The translations under genes were made by a program, and so were the position numbers. Shown piece by piece: positions 41,938-50,653 of a stretch of 64,000 bases of DNA (positions are counted from its first letter, which is position 1; the number at the start of each line of letters is the position of its first letter). The notes beneath the pieces are model-generated. The model searched no databases, was not told the origin of the DNA, and was given only the letters and a program-made list of their open reading frames with translations. This DNA comes from Pseudomonas sp. PB101 (lineage in GTDB: Bacteria > Pseudomonadota > Gammaproteobacteria > Pseudomonadales > Pseudomonadaceae), in NCBI RefSeq assembly GCF_009764265.1, contig NZ_RWIR01000043.1:1-64000 (forward strand), in the 5' to 3' direction.

Positions 41938-43140
41938 ATGCAATTGCTGGGACATCTGCTGCACGCGGTCAAACCATCGCCAACGCTGGCGATCACACGT
42001 CAGGCGGCTGAATTGCGCCGGCGAGGTGTTGATGTGATTAGTCTGTCGGCCGGAGAGCCCGACTTTCCGACACCCGACCACATCAATGCAGCGGCAAAGG
42101 CTGCGATTGATGCAGGACAAACCCGTTACACCGATGTCGATGGCACCCCCGAGCTCAAGGCTGCGATCGTGCGCAAATTTCAGCGCGAAAACGGCGTGAC
42201 TTATGACACCAGTGAAATCAGCGTAGGGACCGGTGGCAAGCAAGTCCTGATCAACGCTTTGCTGGCTACTCTCAATCCGGGAGATGAGGTCATCATTCCC
42301 GCACCTTATTGGGTGTCATACCCGGACATGGTCCGCTTGGCGGGGGGGACCCCGGTGGAGGTGAGTTGCCCGGCGGATCAACATTTCAAAATCACGGCAG
42401 CTCAGCTCCAGAAGGCCATTACTGCGCGAACCAAGTGGGTGATCCTGAACTCCCCGAGCAATCCAACCGGGGCCGGCTACAGCGCGACTGAACTGAAGGA
42501 ATTGGGCGCCGTGCTTCTCGGCCATCCGCAGGTCTATGTGCTGACGGATGACATGTATGAGCACCTCAGTTACGACGGCTGGGTGTTTTCCACCATGGCT
42601 TCGCAGGTGCCGGCGTTACGCGATCGTGTTCTGACAGTAAATGGGGTGTCCAAAGCTTACTCGATGACCGGCTGGCGCATCGGTTACGCCGGTGGGCCAA
42701 AGGATCTGATAGCGGCCATGGCAACTATCCAATCCCAAACCACCAGCAATCCCTGCGCGATATCCCAAGCCGCCGCGGTTGCCGCTCTGGATGGCCCGAT
42801 TGACTTCCTGGCCGAACGCAACGAAGTGTTCCGTCAGCGCAGAGATCTATGCCTGGATGCTTTCAACGATACTCCCGGCTTGATGTGTCGCCGTCCCGAG
42901 GGGGCGTTTTATCTGTTTCCTTCTTGTGCCGGCCTTATCGGGCGCAAGACGCCTGTGGGTGTCGAGCTCACAAATGATGTAGAGGTCAGTCGCTATTTGC
43001 TGGAGGCGGCCAGGGTGGCGGTCGTGCCGGGTAGTGCATTTGGTTTGGAGGGGTACTTCCGAATTTCCTTTGCTACCTCCACAGCAGTGCTTGAACACGC
43101 TTGTTCGCGGATACGCCAGGCTTGTGACCAACTCGTCTGA
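41938..43140 (+). CDS. PLP-dependent aminotransferase, class I (aspartate/aromatic type)
   Basis: A 400-residue fold-type I transaminase: VISLSAGEPDFPTPDHINAA (about residues 34-53), APYWVSYPDMVRLAGG, LNSPSNPTGAGYSATELKEL (Asn binds substrate), LTDDMYEHLSYDG and GVSKAYSMTGWRIGYAGG with the PLP lysine at residue 239, ending in RISFAT with the substrate-carboxylate Arg. It most resembles the AspC/AatA (Ib) group acting on aspartate, glutamate and aromatic or related amino acids. It stands alone, between a VTT-led divergent operon and a convergent TetR gene. A hairpin covers its ribosome site. Confidence 0.9.
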   Translation: MQLLGHLLHAVKPSPTLAITRQAAELRRRGVDVISLSAGEPDFPTPDHINAAAKAAIDAGQTRYTDVDGTPELKAAIVRKFQRENGVTYDTSEISVGTGGKQVLINALLATLNPGDEVIIPAPYWVSYPDMVRLAGGTPVEVSCPADQHFKITAAQLQKAITARTKWVILNSPSNPTGAGYSATELKELGAVLLGHPQVYVLTDDMYEHLSYDGWVFSTMASQVPALRDRVLTVNGVSKAYSMTGWRIGYAGGPKDLIAAMATIQSQTTSNPCAISQAAAVAALDGPIDFLAERNEVFRQRRDLCLDAFNDTPGLMCRRPEGAFYLFPSCAGLIGRKTPVGVELTNDVEVSRYLLEAARVAVVPGSAFGLEGYFRISFATSTAVLEHACSRIRQACDQLV

Positions 43141-43209
43141 TCCGCTTTCCGGATGATACCGAGGCTTAGCGCTGAGGCCGAGAGGTTGCCGCTGTCGAAG
43201 GAGCAAGCG

Positions 43210-43863
43210 CTACGAGTATTCCTGGGTTGAGCGAATTGCAGGTAATGGCAGCATGCCGACGGCCGTTGCCGCGATACCTTCCAGGGTTTGCCGTGAAAGT
43301 CCATCGTGCGCCTGCAACGACATGCCTTCCAACAGTGTATTCAACGCGGCGGCAAGGACGAGGGTGTCGACATCAGCCGCCAGTTGCCCATCTTCCACGG
43401 CGCGGTCGAGGCGCTGCTGCAGATAATCCCGACCTTCCTGGCGAAGTGCCTTGAGGGCGTTGGTGATCTCTTGAGCGCTCTCTGACACATTGACACCCGC
43501 CAATACGACCATACAGCCGCATGGTGCCTCGGGCTCAGTGACGATCGCAGCAGCGGAATGGAAAAAATCGGTGATGGCACGGTACAGGTCCGGCTCGCTA
43601 TCCATGCGTTCCCAAGTGGCATCCCAGAATCTGGCTTCGTAATAATTGACCGCTTCGAGGAAGAGCTTTGATTTATTGCCAAACGCGGCATAGAGGCTTG
43701 GTGGGTTGATGCCCATGGCCGTGCATAATTCCGCCACGGAGGCCGGTTCGTATCCGCGTTTCCAGAACACTTCGAGCGCATTAAACAGGGCTTGCTCGCG
43801 ATCAAAGGCGCGTGGACGTCCTTTTTTAGGGCGCACGGCCAGCGTGGGTATGGGGTCGGTCAT
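43210..43863 (-). CDS. TetR-family transcriptional regulator
   Basis: A 217-residue regulator. The HTH is ASVAELCTAMGINPPSLYAA (about residues 40-59), within the AcrR-like group that begins KKGRPRAFDREQALFNALEV. The ligand domain has a CGCMVVLAGVNVSE segment with two Cys. ATG at 43863 follows GAGG; an upstream in-frame start at 43893 is less likely. Its targets are not adjacent in an obvious way; it may be the regulator of the TAGYGATC operators, but that is only a possibility. Confidence 0.83.
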   Translation of the reverse strand: MTDPIPTLAVRPKKGRPRAFDREQALFNALEVFWKRGYEPASVAELCTAMGINPPSLYAAFGNKSKLFLEAVNYYEARFWDATWERMDSEPDLYRAITDFFHSAAAIVTEPEAPCGCMVVLAGVNVSESAQEITNALKALRQEGRDYLQQRLDRAVEDGQLAADVDTLVLAAALNTLLEGMSLQAHDGLSRQTLEGIAATAVGMLPLPAIRSTQEYS

Positions 43864-43995
43864 TCGTGCGTTGCCTCGATGATGCAGGGCCAATCAGCTG
43901 AAGAAACTGCTCAGTTATGGTCTGTAGAATCGAATGATACACAAAAGGCATGGATACCGGCCTTGCTAGCCCCTTCATAGCAGACAGTCGATTGG

Positions 43996-44127
43996 GTTTA
44001 TCACTCTGTGCTACCGAATTACCACAGCACGGGTGACGGCTTGCATGTGCTTTACCTCAGTCGGCAACTTTTGCCGCTGGCGGTATCAGCGTTCATTGCA
44101 ATGGTCATGGAAAAGCTGAACGAGTAA
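43996..44127 (+). pseudogene. C-terminal remnant of a LysR regulator
   Basis: A frame reading VYHSVLPNYHSTGDGLHVLY then SRQLLPLAVSAFIAMVMEKL before TAA matches the last strand and helix of LysR proteins (typical ...PSRRLVPPAVRAFIDFL). It has no start and no HTH. It lies in a 360-base stretch between two regulator genes and is best read as what is left of a deleted gene. Confidence 0.6.
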
Positions 44128-44220
44128 GCATTCCCAGCGAGGGTTTTACCTGATCAGAGTTGACTGGGTGTTGGGGCTTGTGACCGCCTCGGACTCAGCT
44201 TTGGCAGCACGCTTTTAATC

Positions 44221-44574
44221 TCACCGTTTCATCACAGCAGGCTCACGCCCCCGATCGTTATCCGCATGTTGTTCCAGCACGCACTGGATACCGCTCAAAA
44301 GCGGTATCAGAAGCTTCGCCATATTATCGGCGACCTGAGTGGGAGCCATTGCACCCTCTTTTCGATGGAACAGTTGATCTTGAAACGCCAGCCTTAGCTT
44401 GGACAGGCAATTGCTGACAGCGGGTTGCCCTATGTTCAAAAGCTCCGACGTTCGGGTAACGCTTTTCTCTCGGTAGAGAGTGGCGAATATCACCAGACAA
44501 TTAAGGTTGAATCCTGCGAGATATCCTGCGTTGAACGATGTGGGTGCTGTCTCTCTGGAGACGTTGTCGCTCAT
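44221..44574 (-). CDS. LysR-family protein reduced to its DNA-binding domain
   Basis: A 117-residue frame containing an intact LTTR helix-turn-helix (NLNCLVIFATLYREKSVTRT, then QPAVSNCLSKLRLAFQDQLF) and the linker helix (about residues 90-110), but ending where the effector domain should begin. ATG at 44574 has AAAGGA before it. It could be a relic, or a short dimeric DNA-binding protein that competes with full-length LysR proteins. I regard a decaying gene as somewhat more likely. Confidence 0.55.
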   Translation of the reverse strand: MSDNVSRETAPTSFNAGYLAGFNLNCLVIFATLYREKSVTRTSELLNIGQPAVSNCLSKLRLAFQDQLFHRKEGAMAPTQVADNMAKLLIPLLSGIQCVLEQHADNDRGREPAVMKR

Positions 44575-44647
44575 CCTGTTTCCTTTGCGCATGTCGGGAA
44601 TTCTGGCTGTGCCGGGGCGGCTTGCAAAGCATTCCGCCCCAGGCGAA

Positions 44648-45700
44648 TCAAATGGTTGCCATGTCGATGACAAAGCGGTACTTCACGTCGCTCTTCTGCA
44701 TACGCTGGAACGCCAGTTCGATATCCTTCATTTTGATCATTTCGACGTTTGAAGTAATGCCGTGCTCTGCGCAGAAATCGAGCATCTCCTGAGTTTCAGA
44801 AATGCCCCCGATCAGTGAACCGGCCAGTTGACGGCGCTGGAAAATCAGATTGGCTACACTAGGCGACGGGTGAGGGTTGTCAGGTACCCCGACCATGGTC
44901 ATGGTTGCGTCGCGTTTGAGCAGACTCATGAATGCGTCGAGATCGTGAGGTGCGGCGACGGTGTTGAGGATGAAGTCAAAGCTTTTGGTATGAGTTGCCA
45001 TTTCCTCAGAATTGCGTGAAACAACGACCTCATCAGCGCCAAGGTCGCACGCGTCCTGGATTTTGGAGGGGGAGGTTGTAAATGCCACGACATGGGCGCC
45101 CATCGCGCGAGCCAGTTTTATGCCCATGTGGCCGAGACCACCGATACCGACGATGCCGATTTTCTTGCCGGGCCCTGCCTTCCAATGGCGAAGTGGAGAC
45201 CAGGTTGTGATGCCTGCGCAAAGAAGTGGCGCTACCGCCGCCAAGTCCGATTCAGGGTGCGTAATCTTCAGCACGAAGTGTTCGTCAACGGTGATGCCAT
45301 CGGCGTAACCGCCGTAAGTATTTTCGCCACTGCCGTCGAGCCAGCCGTTGTATGTCTGCTGCCAACCATGGGGACCTTCGCAATACTGTTCCAGGCCGTC
45401 GTCGCAAGATTGGCAATGGCGGCAACTGCCCACCATGCATCCGACACCCACGATGTCTCCCACTTGGTGTTTCGAGACCGAAGTGCCGATGGCAGACACT
45501 CGACCGATGATCTCGTGTCCCGGGACTAGCGGGTAGCGCATTCCAGGCCACTCACCGCGCGCGGCGTGCAGATCGGAATGGCAAACGCCGCAGTAGAGAA
45601 TCTCGATCGCCATATCCCTTTCGCCGGTTTGGCGTCGAGGGATGTTGGTCGGGGTCAAGGGCGTCGTGGGCGATTGCGCTGCATAAGCTTTGTATTGCAT
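44648..45700 (-). CDS. Zinc-dependent NADP alcohol dehydrogenase (cinnamyl-alcohol/YahK type)
   Basis: A 350-residue medium-chain dehydrogenase. Catalytic zinc ligands are in ILYCGVCHSDLH and VPGHEIIG. The structural zinc cluster is GSCRHCQSCDDGLEQYC. The cofactor motif is GIGGLGHMGIKLARA. The motif DGSGENTYGGYADGITVDEH is typical of the CAD/YahK group, which reduces a broad range of aldehydes with NADPH. ATG at 45700 follows AGGA; upstream codons to 45877 are not supported. It is near other reductases and probably contributes to aldehyde detoxification. Confidence 0.9.
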   Translation of the reverse strand: MQYKAYAAQSPTTPLTPTNIPRRQTGERDMAIEILYCGVCHSDLHAARGEWPGMRYPLVPGHEIIGRVSAIGTSVSKHQVGDIVGVGCMVGSCRHCQSCDDGLEQYCEGPHGWQQTYNGWLDGSGENTYGGYADGITVDEHFVLKITHPESDLAAVAPLLCAGITTWSPLRHWKAGPGKKIGIVGIGGLGHMGIKLARAMGAHVVAFTTSPSKIQDACDLGADEVVVSRNSEEMATHTKSFDFILNTVAAPHDLDAFMSLLKRDATMTMVGVPDNPHPSPSVANLIFQRRQLAGSLIGGISETQEMLDFCAEHGITSNVEMIKMKDIELAFQRMQKSDVKYRFVIDMATI

Positions 45701-45797
45701 AGCGAATTCCTGATGCGTCAAAAACGGGTCGGCGCCGCGTTGGGCTGTGCCGAACGTGCATTCATGGGACGCGTTGGTACGCCATCCCCGGGAGCAA

Positions 45798-46451
45798 TCA
45801 GCGAGAGTAGGTGACTTCCGCGGTCCAGTTTTCTTTTGGCTGGCTGTGCAATGTCCAGAATGCTTCGGCGACGCCAAGGGCTTCCTCGGACTCCGGATTG
45901 ACGAATGCGGCGACAGTCACGGTTGCCACATGGACGCCTTGGGTTTTGGCCGGTTCAAACAGGCCGAGCGCCAGCGATCGGATGCCGGCTTTACCCAGGC
46001 TCAGAGAAAGAAAGTCAGGATTTGGAGTGATCCCGAAAAAACCACCGGTCAGCAGCAGGGTCCCCGCGTTGCGACTGTACATCGAGCGCAGCCCCGTCTG
46101 AGTGGCGACTAGTGCTCCACCAATATTCACAGCCAGATCGCTGTTGAAGGTGTCGACCGGTTGTTCAGCGACAGTTGCCTGCCGAATGATCGCGGCGTTG
46201 TAGTGCAGCACATCCAATGCGCCAAATTGCGCTTCGACTTGGGTCACCAGCGCCGCTACATCCTGTGCATTGCCGGCATCAACTTGGCGGGTGTGGGCCT
46301 CATAGCCCTGGGATATCAAGCGTTCGGCGAGTGCGAGCGTCCTATCCATATTTCGAGCACTGAGCACCACGCGATAGCCTTCACGGGCGAAACGTTCGAC
46401 TGTCGCAAATCCGATTCCGGGGCCAGTACCGATGCTTAGAAATGTTTTCAT
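45798..46451 (-). CDS. Divergent SDR-family protein lacking the catalytic tyrosine
   Basis: A 217-residue Rossmann protein. The cofactor loop is SIGTGPGIGFATVERFAREG, and RVVLSARNMDR follows the second strand (Arg suggests NADP). However, the usual NNAG is HYNAAI, and the Tyr-x3-Lys motif reads LSLGK with Leu in place of Tyr. So the ordinary SDR proton relay is missing: it may be a binding or sensory protein, or use another residue. ATG at 46451 has AAGGAC upstream. A LysR-like start remnant lies divergently at 46538. Confidence 0.8.
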   Translation of the reverse strand: MKTFLSIGTGPGIGFATVERFAREGYRVVLSARNMDRTLALAERLISQGYEAHTRQVDAGNAQDVAALVTQVEAQFGALDVLHYNAAIIRQATVAEQPVDTFNSDLAVNIGGALVATQTGLRSMYSRNAGTLLLTGGFFGITPNPDFLSLSLGKAGIRSLALGLFEPAKTQGVHVATVTVAAFVNPESEEALGVAEAFWTLHSQPKENWTAEVTYSR

Positions 46452-46643
46452 GTGAGTCCTTGATAACGGGGTGGAGCCTGTAATCAAGGCTAACAGGTGC
46501 GCAAATAGAGATAATTTATGGAAATCGCATTTATATAATGCAAAAAATGCAGGAGTCGTTGGCATACCAGTTCACACGAGCTAAGGCTTCCCTGCATATC
46601 TGCTCCGTTGGTCGGGCGTGGATGTGATCGTTGAAATAGAAAC

Positions 46644-46658
46644 TAGACGACTGGTCTA
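46644..46658. promoter_or_regulatory. NemR-type operator before nemR
   Basis: TAGACGACTGGTCTA, a TAGAC-N5-GTCTA dyad, lies 24 bases before the NemR-like gene and overlaps a candidate -10 (TTGAAA-N17-GTCTAT). An identical 15-base copy is at 47285-47299. Confidence 0.75.
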
Positions 46659-46681
46659 TTTTTTACTATGGTTGTGGTATT

Positions 46682-47263
46682 ATGAAAAAACGTCATTCCG
46701 AAACACGCCAACACATCCTGGATATCGCCAGGGCGTTGATGACCCATAAGGGCTATACCGGTGTCGGCCTGGCAGAAGTGGTGGCTACAGCACAAGTGCC
46801 GAAAGGCTCGTTCTACCACTACTTCAAATCCAAGGATGAATTCGGCCAAGCGCTGCTTGAACAGTATTTTGCCGACTACCTGGCCGTAGTCGATTCGCTG
46901 CTGGCCGGCACCACCCCGGCTGCTGATCGACTGCTTGGTTATTTCCATTACTGGGCGCAAACCCAATGTTCAGATTTACCGACTGACAAATGCCTGGTGG
47001 TCAAATTGGGAGCTGAGGTGTGTGACCTTTCTGAAGGTATGCGCCAGGTGCTCGACAAAGGTACGCAAGCGGTTCACGTGCGGCTGGAGCGCTGCATCGA
47101 GCAGGGTCACGCTGATGGCTCGATCACATCCGCCATTCCTAACTCGACGCTTGCGCAGTCGCTCTATCAGATTTGGCTCGGTGCCTCTTTGATGATGAAG
47201 ATTGGCAAACGCAGCAGTGCTTTTGAAGACTCTCTGACGATGGCAAAGCGACTCTTGTCGTAG
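46682..47263 (+). CDS. nemR: TetR-family repressor (NemR-like), paralogue 2
   Basis: A 193-residue TetR protein: MTHKGYTGVGLAEVVATAQV and PKGSFYHYFKSKDEFGQAL form the HTH region. The ligand domain has CLVVKLGAEVCDLSEGMRQV; Cys104 and nearby Cys occupy the region that senses quinones, aldehydes and HOCl in E. coli NemR. It is followed by an old yellow enzyme gene, as in the E. coli nemRA operon, and identical operators lie before both genes, so it most likely represses itself and nemA. Confidence 0.87.
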   Translation: MKKRHSETRQHILDIARALMTHKGYTGVGLAEVVATAQVPKGSFYHYFKSKDEFGQALLEQYFADYLAVVDSLLAGTTPAADRLLGYFHYWAQTQCSDLPTDKCLVVKLGAEVCDLSEGMRQVLDKGTQAVHVRLERCIEQGHADGSITSAIPNSTLAQSLYQIWLGASLMMKIGKRSSAFEDSLTMAKRLLS

Positions 47264-47284
47264 TCATTTTATTTATCACATTAC

Positions 47285-47299
47285 TAGACGACTGGTCTA
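47285..47299. promoter_or_regulatory. NemR-type operator before nemA
   Basis: An identical TAGACGACTGGTCTA lies 17 bases before the nemA start, within the 53-base gap after nemR. A second operator within the operon implies separate control of nemA. Confidence 0.75.
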
Positions 47300-47316
47300 T
47301 TTATCTAAGGTTCACC

Positions 47317-48420
47317 ATGACAGATAACAGTAACCGCACTGACTTGTTCACTCCCGTCACCATGGGGGCGATGGAACTTGCCAACCGAATCGTAATGGCG
47401 CCCGTCACACGTAGCCGCTATGCCGAAGATGGCATTCCCAATGAATTGCACGCCGAGTACTACGCCCAGCGGGCCAGTGCGGGTTTGATCGTAGCTGAAG
47501 CAACCAATATTTCCGCTCAGGGACGCGGCTACGCTGCGACACCAGGCATCTGGAGCGATGAGCAGGTCGCTGGTTGGAAAAAAGTGACCGACGCAGTGCA
47601 CGCCGCTGGCGGCAAGATCGTCAGCCAGCTTTGGCATGTGGGCCGGTTTTCCAGCGTGGAGTTGCAGCCAGATGGCGCAGCGCCGGTCGCTCCCTCCGCC
47701 ATCAAGGCCGAAGGCGATACCTATACCGTGAATGGTTTTGTTCCTGTGTCGATGCCTCGGGCTCTCGAAACCGATGAAATCCCGGGAATCATCGAGCAGT
47801 ACAAGCGTGCCGCCGAAAATGCCAAGCGCGCTGGGTTTGATGGCGTAGAGGTTCACTCGGCCAACAGTTATTTGCTGGATCAGTTCCTGCGTGATTCGAC
47901 TAATCACCGCACCGATCAATATGGCGGGTCGATTGAGAACCGCGCGCGCCTCACCCTGGAAGTGACCGAAGAGATCGTCAAAATCTGGGGCAATGAACGC
48001 GTGGGCATTCGCTTGTCGCCCGTCACGCCCGATGCCGGCAACACGCCGCCAGACAGCAACGTGATGGCGATGTATGGCTACCTCATTCAGCAATTGAACA
48101 AATTCGATCTCGCTTACCTGCACTTCGTCGAGGGTGCTACCGCGACTTCGCGTGAGGTGCCGGTGGGCGTGGATATGGACGCTCTGAGCGCACAGTTCGC
48201 GGGGCCATTCATTGGCAACAACAACTACGACCTGGAAATGGCTATCGAGCGTCGAGCGCAGGGCACGATCGACGCGGTTGCCTTCGGCCGTCTGTTCATT
48301 TCCAACCCTGACCTTGTCGAACGCCTGCGTCGTGGTGCCGAACTCACCATTGCATCGCGTGAGTCGTTCTACGGCGGTGGAGCCAAGGGCTACACCGATT
48401 GGCCTGTCGGCAACTACTGA
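47317..48420 (+). CDS. nemA: Old yellow enzyme, N-ethylmaleimide reductase type
   Basis: A 367-residue FMN-binding TIM-barrel ene-reductase: LFTPVTMGAMELANRIVMAP (FMN site), QLWHVGRFSSVELQPDGAAP, substrate-binding VEVHSANSYLLDQFLRDSTN (His and Asn bind the activating group; Tyr is the proton donor) and PVGVDMDALSAQF-type end with VAFGRLFISNPDLVERLRRG. It reduces activated C=C bonds, nitro compounds and maleimides with NADPH. TAAGG precedes the ATG. It is controlled by the NemR-type repressor upstream. Confidence 0.93.
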   Translation: MTDNSNRTDLFTPVTMGAMELANRIVMAPVTRSRYAEDGIPNELHAEYYAQRASAGLIVAEATNISAQGRGYAATPGIWSDEQVAGWKKVTDAVHAAGGKIVSQLWHVGRFSSVELQPDGAAPVAPSAIKAEGDTYTVNGFVPVSMPRALETDEIPGIIEQYKRAAENAKRAGFDGVEVHSANSYLLDQFLRDSTNHRTDQYGGSIENRARLTLEVTEEIVKIWGNERVGIRLSPVTPDAGNTPPDSNVMAMYGYLIQQLNKFDLAYLHFVEGATATSREVPVGVDMDALSAQFAGPFIGNNNYDLEMAIERRAQGTIDAVAFGRLFISNPDLVERLRRGAELTIASRESFYGGGAKGYTDWPVGNY

Positions 48421-48494
48421 TTACTAACCAACACCCGCGATACCCCAACCCACTGCCCGACACGTGTGGGCAGTCATTCTCGAGAGGAACTCCC

Positions 48495-49238
48495 ATGAAC
48501 TATTTGCAAAACAAGACAGCGATCATCACTGGCGCATCTTCAGGTCTGGGTGCTGCATCGGCTCGCGCCCTGTCCGCGAAAGGCGTTCGAGTCGTCGCAG
48601 CTGCGTTGGATCAAGAAGGTCTGGATGCCATTGTGAGCGAGCTGAAAGCGAACGGTGGTGAGGCGGTGGGTCGTGTCAGCGACGTCACCAATCTGGAAGA
48701 TATGAAGGCGTTGGCTCAGTTCGCTCAAGACTCCTTCGGTTCGGTAGACATCCTGATCAACAATGCCGGCCTGATGCTGTTTTCCACTTGGGTGGACCTG
48801 GCCGTCGATGATTGGGAAAAGATGATCAACGTGAACATCAAGGGTTACCTGAATGGCGTCGCGGCTGTGCTGCCGTTCATGCTGAAACAGAAGTCTGGTC
48901 AGATCTTGAACATGGATTCCGTAGCGGGCCACCAAGTGGGTCCTTCGGCTGGCGTATACAGCGCGACCAAGTTCTTCGTTCAGGCAATGACTGAGTCGAT
49001 GCGCAAGGAGTTGGGTGTCCACCACGGAATTCGGGTTAACACCGTTAGCCCGGGTGTGACCAATACCGGTTGGGCAGACAAAGTTACCGATCCAGCAGGG
49101 CGCAAGGCTGCCCAAGAGCTGAACAAGATTGCCATCGCACCCGACGATATTGGTAAAGCGGTGGTCTATGCCCTGGACCAGCCTGCAAACGTCACCGTCA
49201 ACGAGGTGATCATTTCGCCTACCCGCCAGGATTGGTAA
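48495..49238 (+). CDS. SDR-family oxidoreductase (YdfG/clavulanate-dehydrogenase-like)
   Basis: A 247-residue classical SDR: AIITGASSGLGAASARALSA, INNAGLMLFSTWVDLAVDDW, MDSVAGHQVGPSAGVYSATK (Ser...Tyr-x3-Lys) and VNTVSPGVTNTGW. The C-terminus NVTVNEVIISPTRQDW is the hallmark of the NADP-dependent 3-hydroxy acid/clavulanate dehydrogenase-like branch. ATG at 48495 follows GAGGAAC. It lies 75 bases after nemA in the same direction. Confidence 0.9.
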   Translation: MNYLQNKTAIITGASSGLGAASARALSAKGVRVVAAALDQEGLDAIVSELKANGGEAVGRVSDVTNLEDMKALAQFAQDSFGSVDILINNAGLMLFSTWVDLAVDDWEKMINVNIKGYLNGVAAVLPFMLKQKSGQILNMDSVAGHQVGPSAGVYSATKFFVQAMTESMRKELGVHHGIRVNTVSPGVTNTGWADKVTDPAGRKAAQELNKIAIAPDDIGKAVVYALDQPANVTVNEVIISPTRQDW

Positions 49239-49344
49239 GCAGAACCCAGCAACACCTACCAAGCCCGGACACTGTCGCGATGCACGGTGTTCGGGCGCTA
49301 CAGGATCTTTCCTGTCTCTCCCGTAAAAGCAATGAGACCTTTCA

Positions 49345-50637
49345 ATGACACACCGTATTTTGATTGTCGGCGGTGGCGCTGGCGGTCTGGAGCTTGCGAC
49401 GCGTCTGGGCAAGACCCTGGGCAAGCGTGGCGCTGCTCACATCACCCTTGTCGACGCCAACCTGACCCATATTTGGAAGCCTCTGTTGCATGAAGTGGCC
49501 GCCGGTTCACTGAACGCTCACGAAGACGAGCTGAATTACGTGGCCCAGGCCAAGTGGAATCACTTCCAGTTCCAACTTGGCCGCATGAGCGGGCTCGACC
49601 GTACCGCTAAGCAAATCCAGCTATCGGCTACCTTCGACGATGCCGGGCACGAACTGGTGCCGGCACGCTCCCTTAGCTACGACACTCTGGTCATCGCCGT
49701 GGGTAGCAACACCAACGATTTCGGTACCGTGGGTGCTGCGCAGCACTGCCTGTTCCTTGACTCCCGTGAACAGGCCGAGCGCTTCCATCAGCAGTTGCTC
49801 AACCATTATCTGCGCGCCCACGCGGGGAGTGAAAACGAGAACATCAGCGTGGCGATTGTCGGTGCGGGTGCAACCGGTGTGGAATTGGCTGCCGAACTGC
49901 ACAACGCTGCTCATGAGTTGGCCGCTTATGGTTTGGATCGCATTAAGCCGCAGGACATGCGCATCACCTTGATCGAGGCCGGATCGCGAGTGCTCCCGGC
50001 GCTGCCGAATCGCATCAGTACGCCAGTGCATCAAACCCTTGAAAAACTCGGCGTGAGGGTGATGACCAACGCAACAGTCAGTGAGGTCACCGCCGAGCAT
50101 CTGAAGACCCGTAACGGCGATGTGATTGAGGCCAGCCTGAAGGTTTGGGCTGCTGGCATTCGTGCACCGTCCTTCCTCAAGAGTATCGACGGCCTGGAGA
50201 CCAATCGCATCAACCAACTGCTGGTACGCTCGACCTTGCAGGCCACACTTGACGACAATATCTTCGCTTTCGGTGACTGTGCCGCGTGCCCGCAGCCTGG
50301 CAGCGAGCAAAACGTACCGCCTCGGGCTCAAGCCGCTCACCAACAGGCGTCGATGCTTTCCAAGAGCCTGAAAGCTCGGCTACAAGGCAAGCCAATGCCG
50401 ACCTACAAGTACAAGGACTACGGCTCACTGGTTTCGCTATCACGCTTCTCGGCTGTGGGTAACCTGATGGGTAATTTGACCGGCAGCGTAATGCTCGAAG
50501 GTTGGTTGGCGCGGGTGTTTTATGCGTCGTTGTACCGCATGCACCAGGTCGCTCTGTATGGCCTGTTCCCGACCCTGCTGCTGATGTTGGGCAATCGGAT
50601 TGGTCGAGGGACTGAGCCGCGGTTGAAGCTGCACTAG
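49345..50637 (+). CDS. NDH-2-like NAD(P)H:quinone oxidoreductase
   Basis: A 430-residue two-dinucleotide-binding flavoprotein: FAD site ILIVGGGAGGLELATRLGKT (about residues 5-24), NADH site VAIVGAGATGVELAAELHNA, and the FAD-binding IFAFGDCAACPQPGSEQNVP end (about 306-325). A C-terminal amphipathic region (LARVFYASLYRMHQVALYGL) should bind the membrane. It oxidises NADH and reduces quinone without pumping protons. Located after nemA and an SDR, it may regenerate quinols or oxidised NAD during electrophile stress. AGACC-like weak ribosome site. Confidence 0.9.
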   Translation: MTHRILIVGGGAGGLELATRLGKTLGKRGAAHITLVDANLTHIWKPLLHEVAAGSLNAHEDELNYVAQAKWNHFQFQLGRMSGLDRTAKQIQLSATFDDAGHELVPARSLSYDTLVIAVGSNTNDFGTVGAAQHCLFLDSREQAERFHQQLLNHYLRAHAGSENENISVAIVGAGATGVELAAELHNAAHELAAYGLDRIKPQDMRITLIEAGSRVLPALPNRISTPVHQTLEKLGVRVMTNATVSEVTAEHLKTRNGDVIEASLKVWAAGIRAPSFLKSIDGLETNRINQLLVRSTLQATLDDNIFAFGDCAACPQPGSEQNVPPRAQAAHQQASMLSKSLKARLQGKPMPTYKYKDYGSLVSLSRFSAVGNLMGNLTGSVMLEGWLARVFYASLYRMHQVALYGLFPTLLLMLGNRIGRGTEPRLKLH

Positions 50638-50653
50638 GCTGTAACGATGTTTA

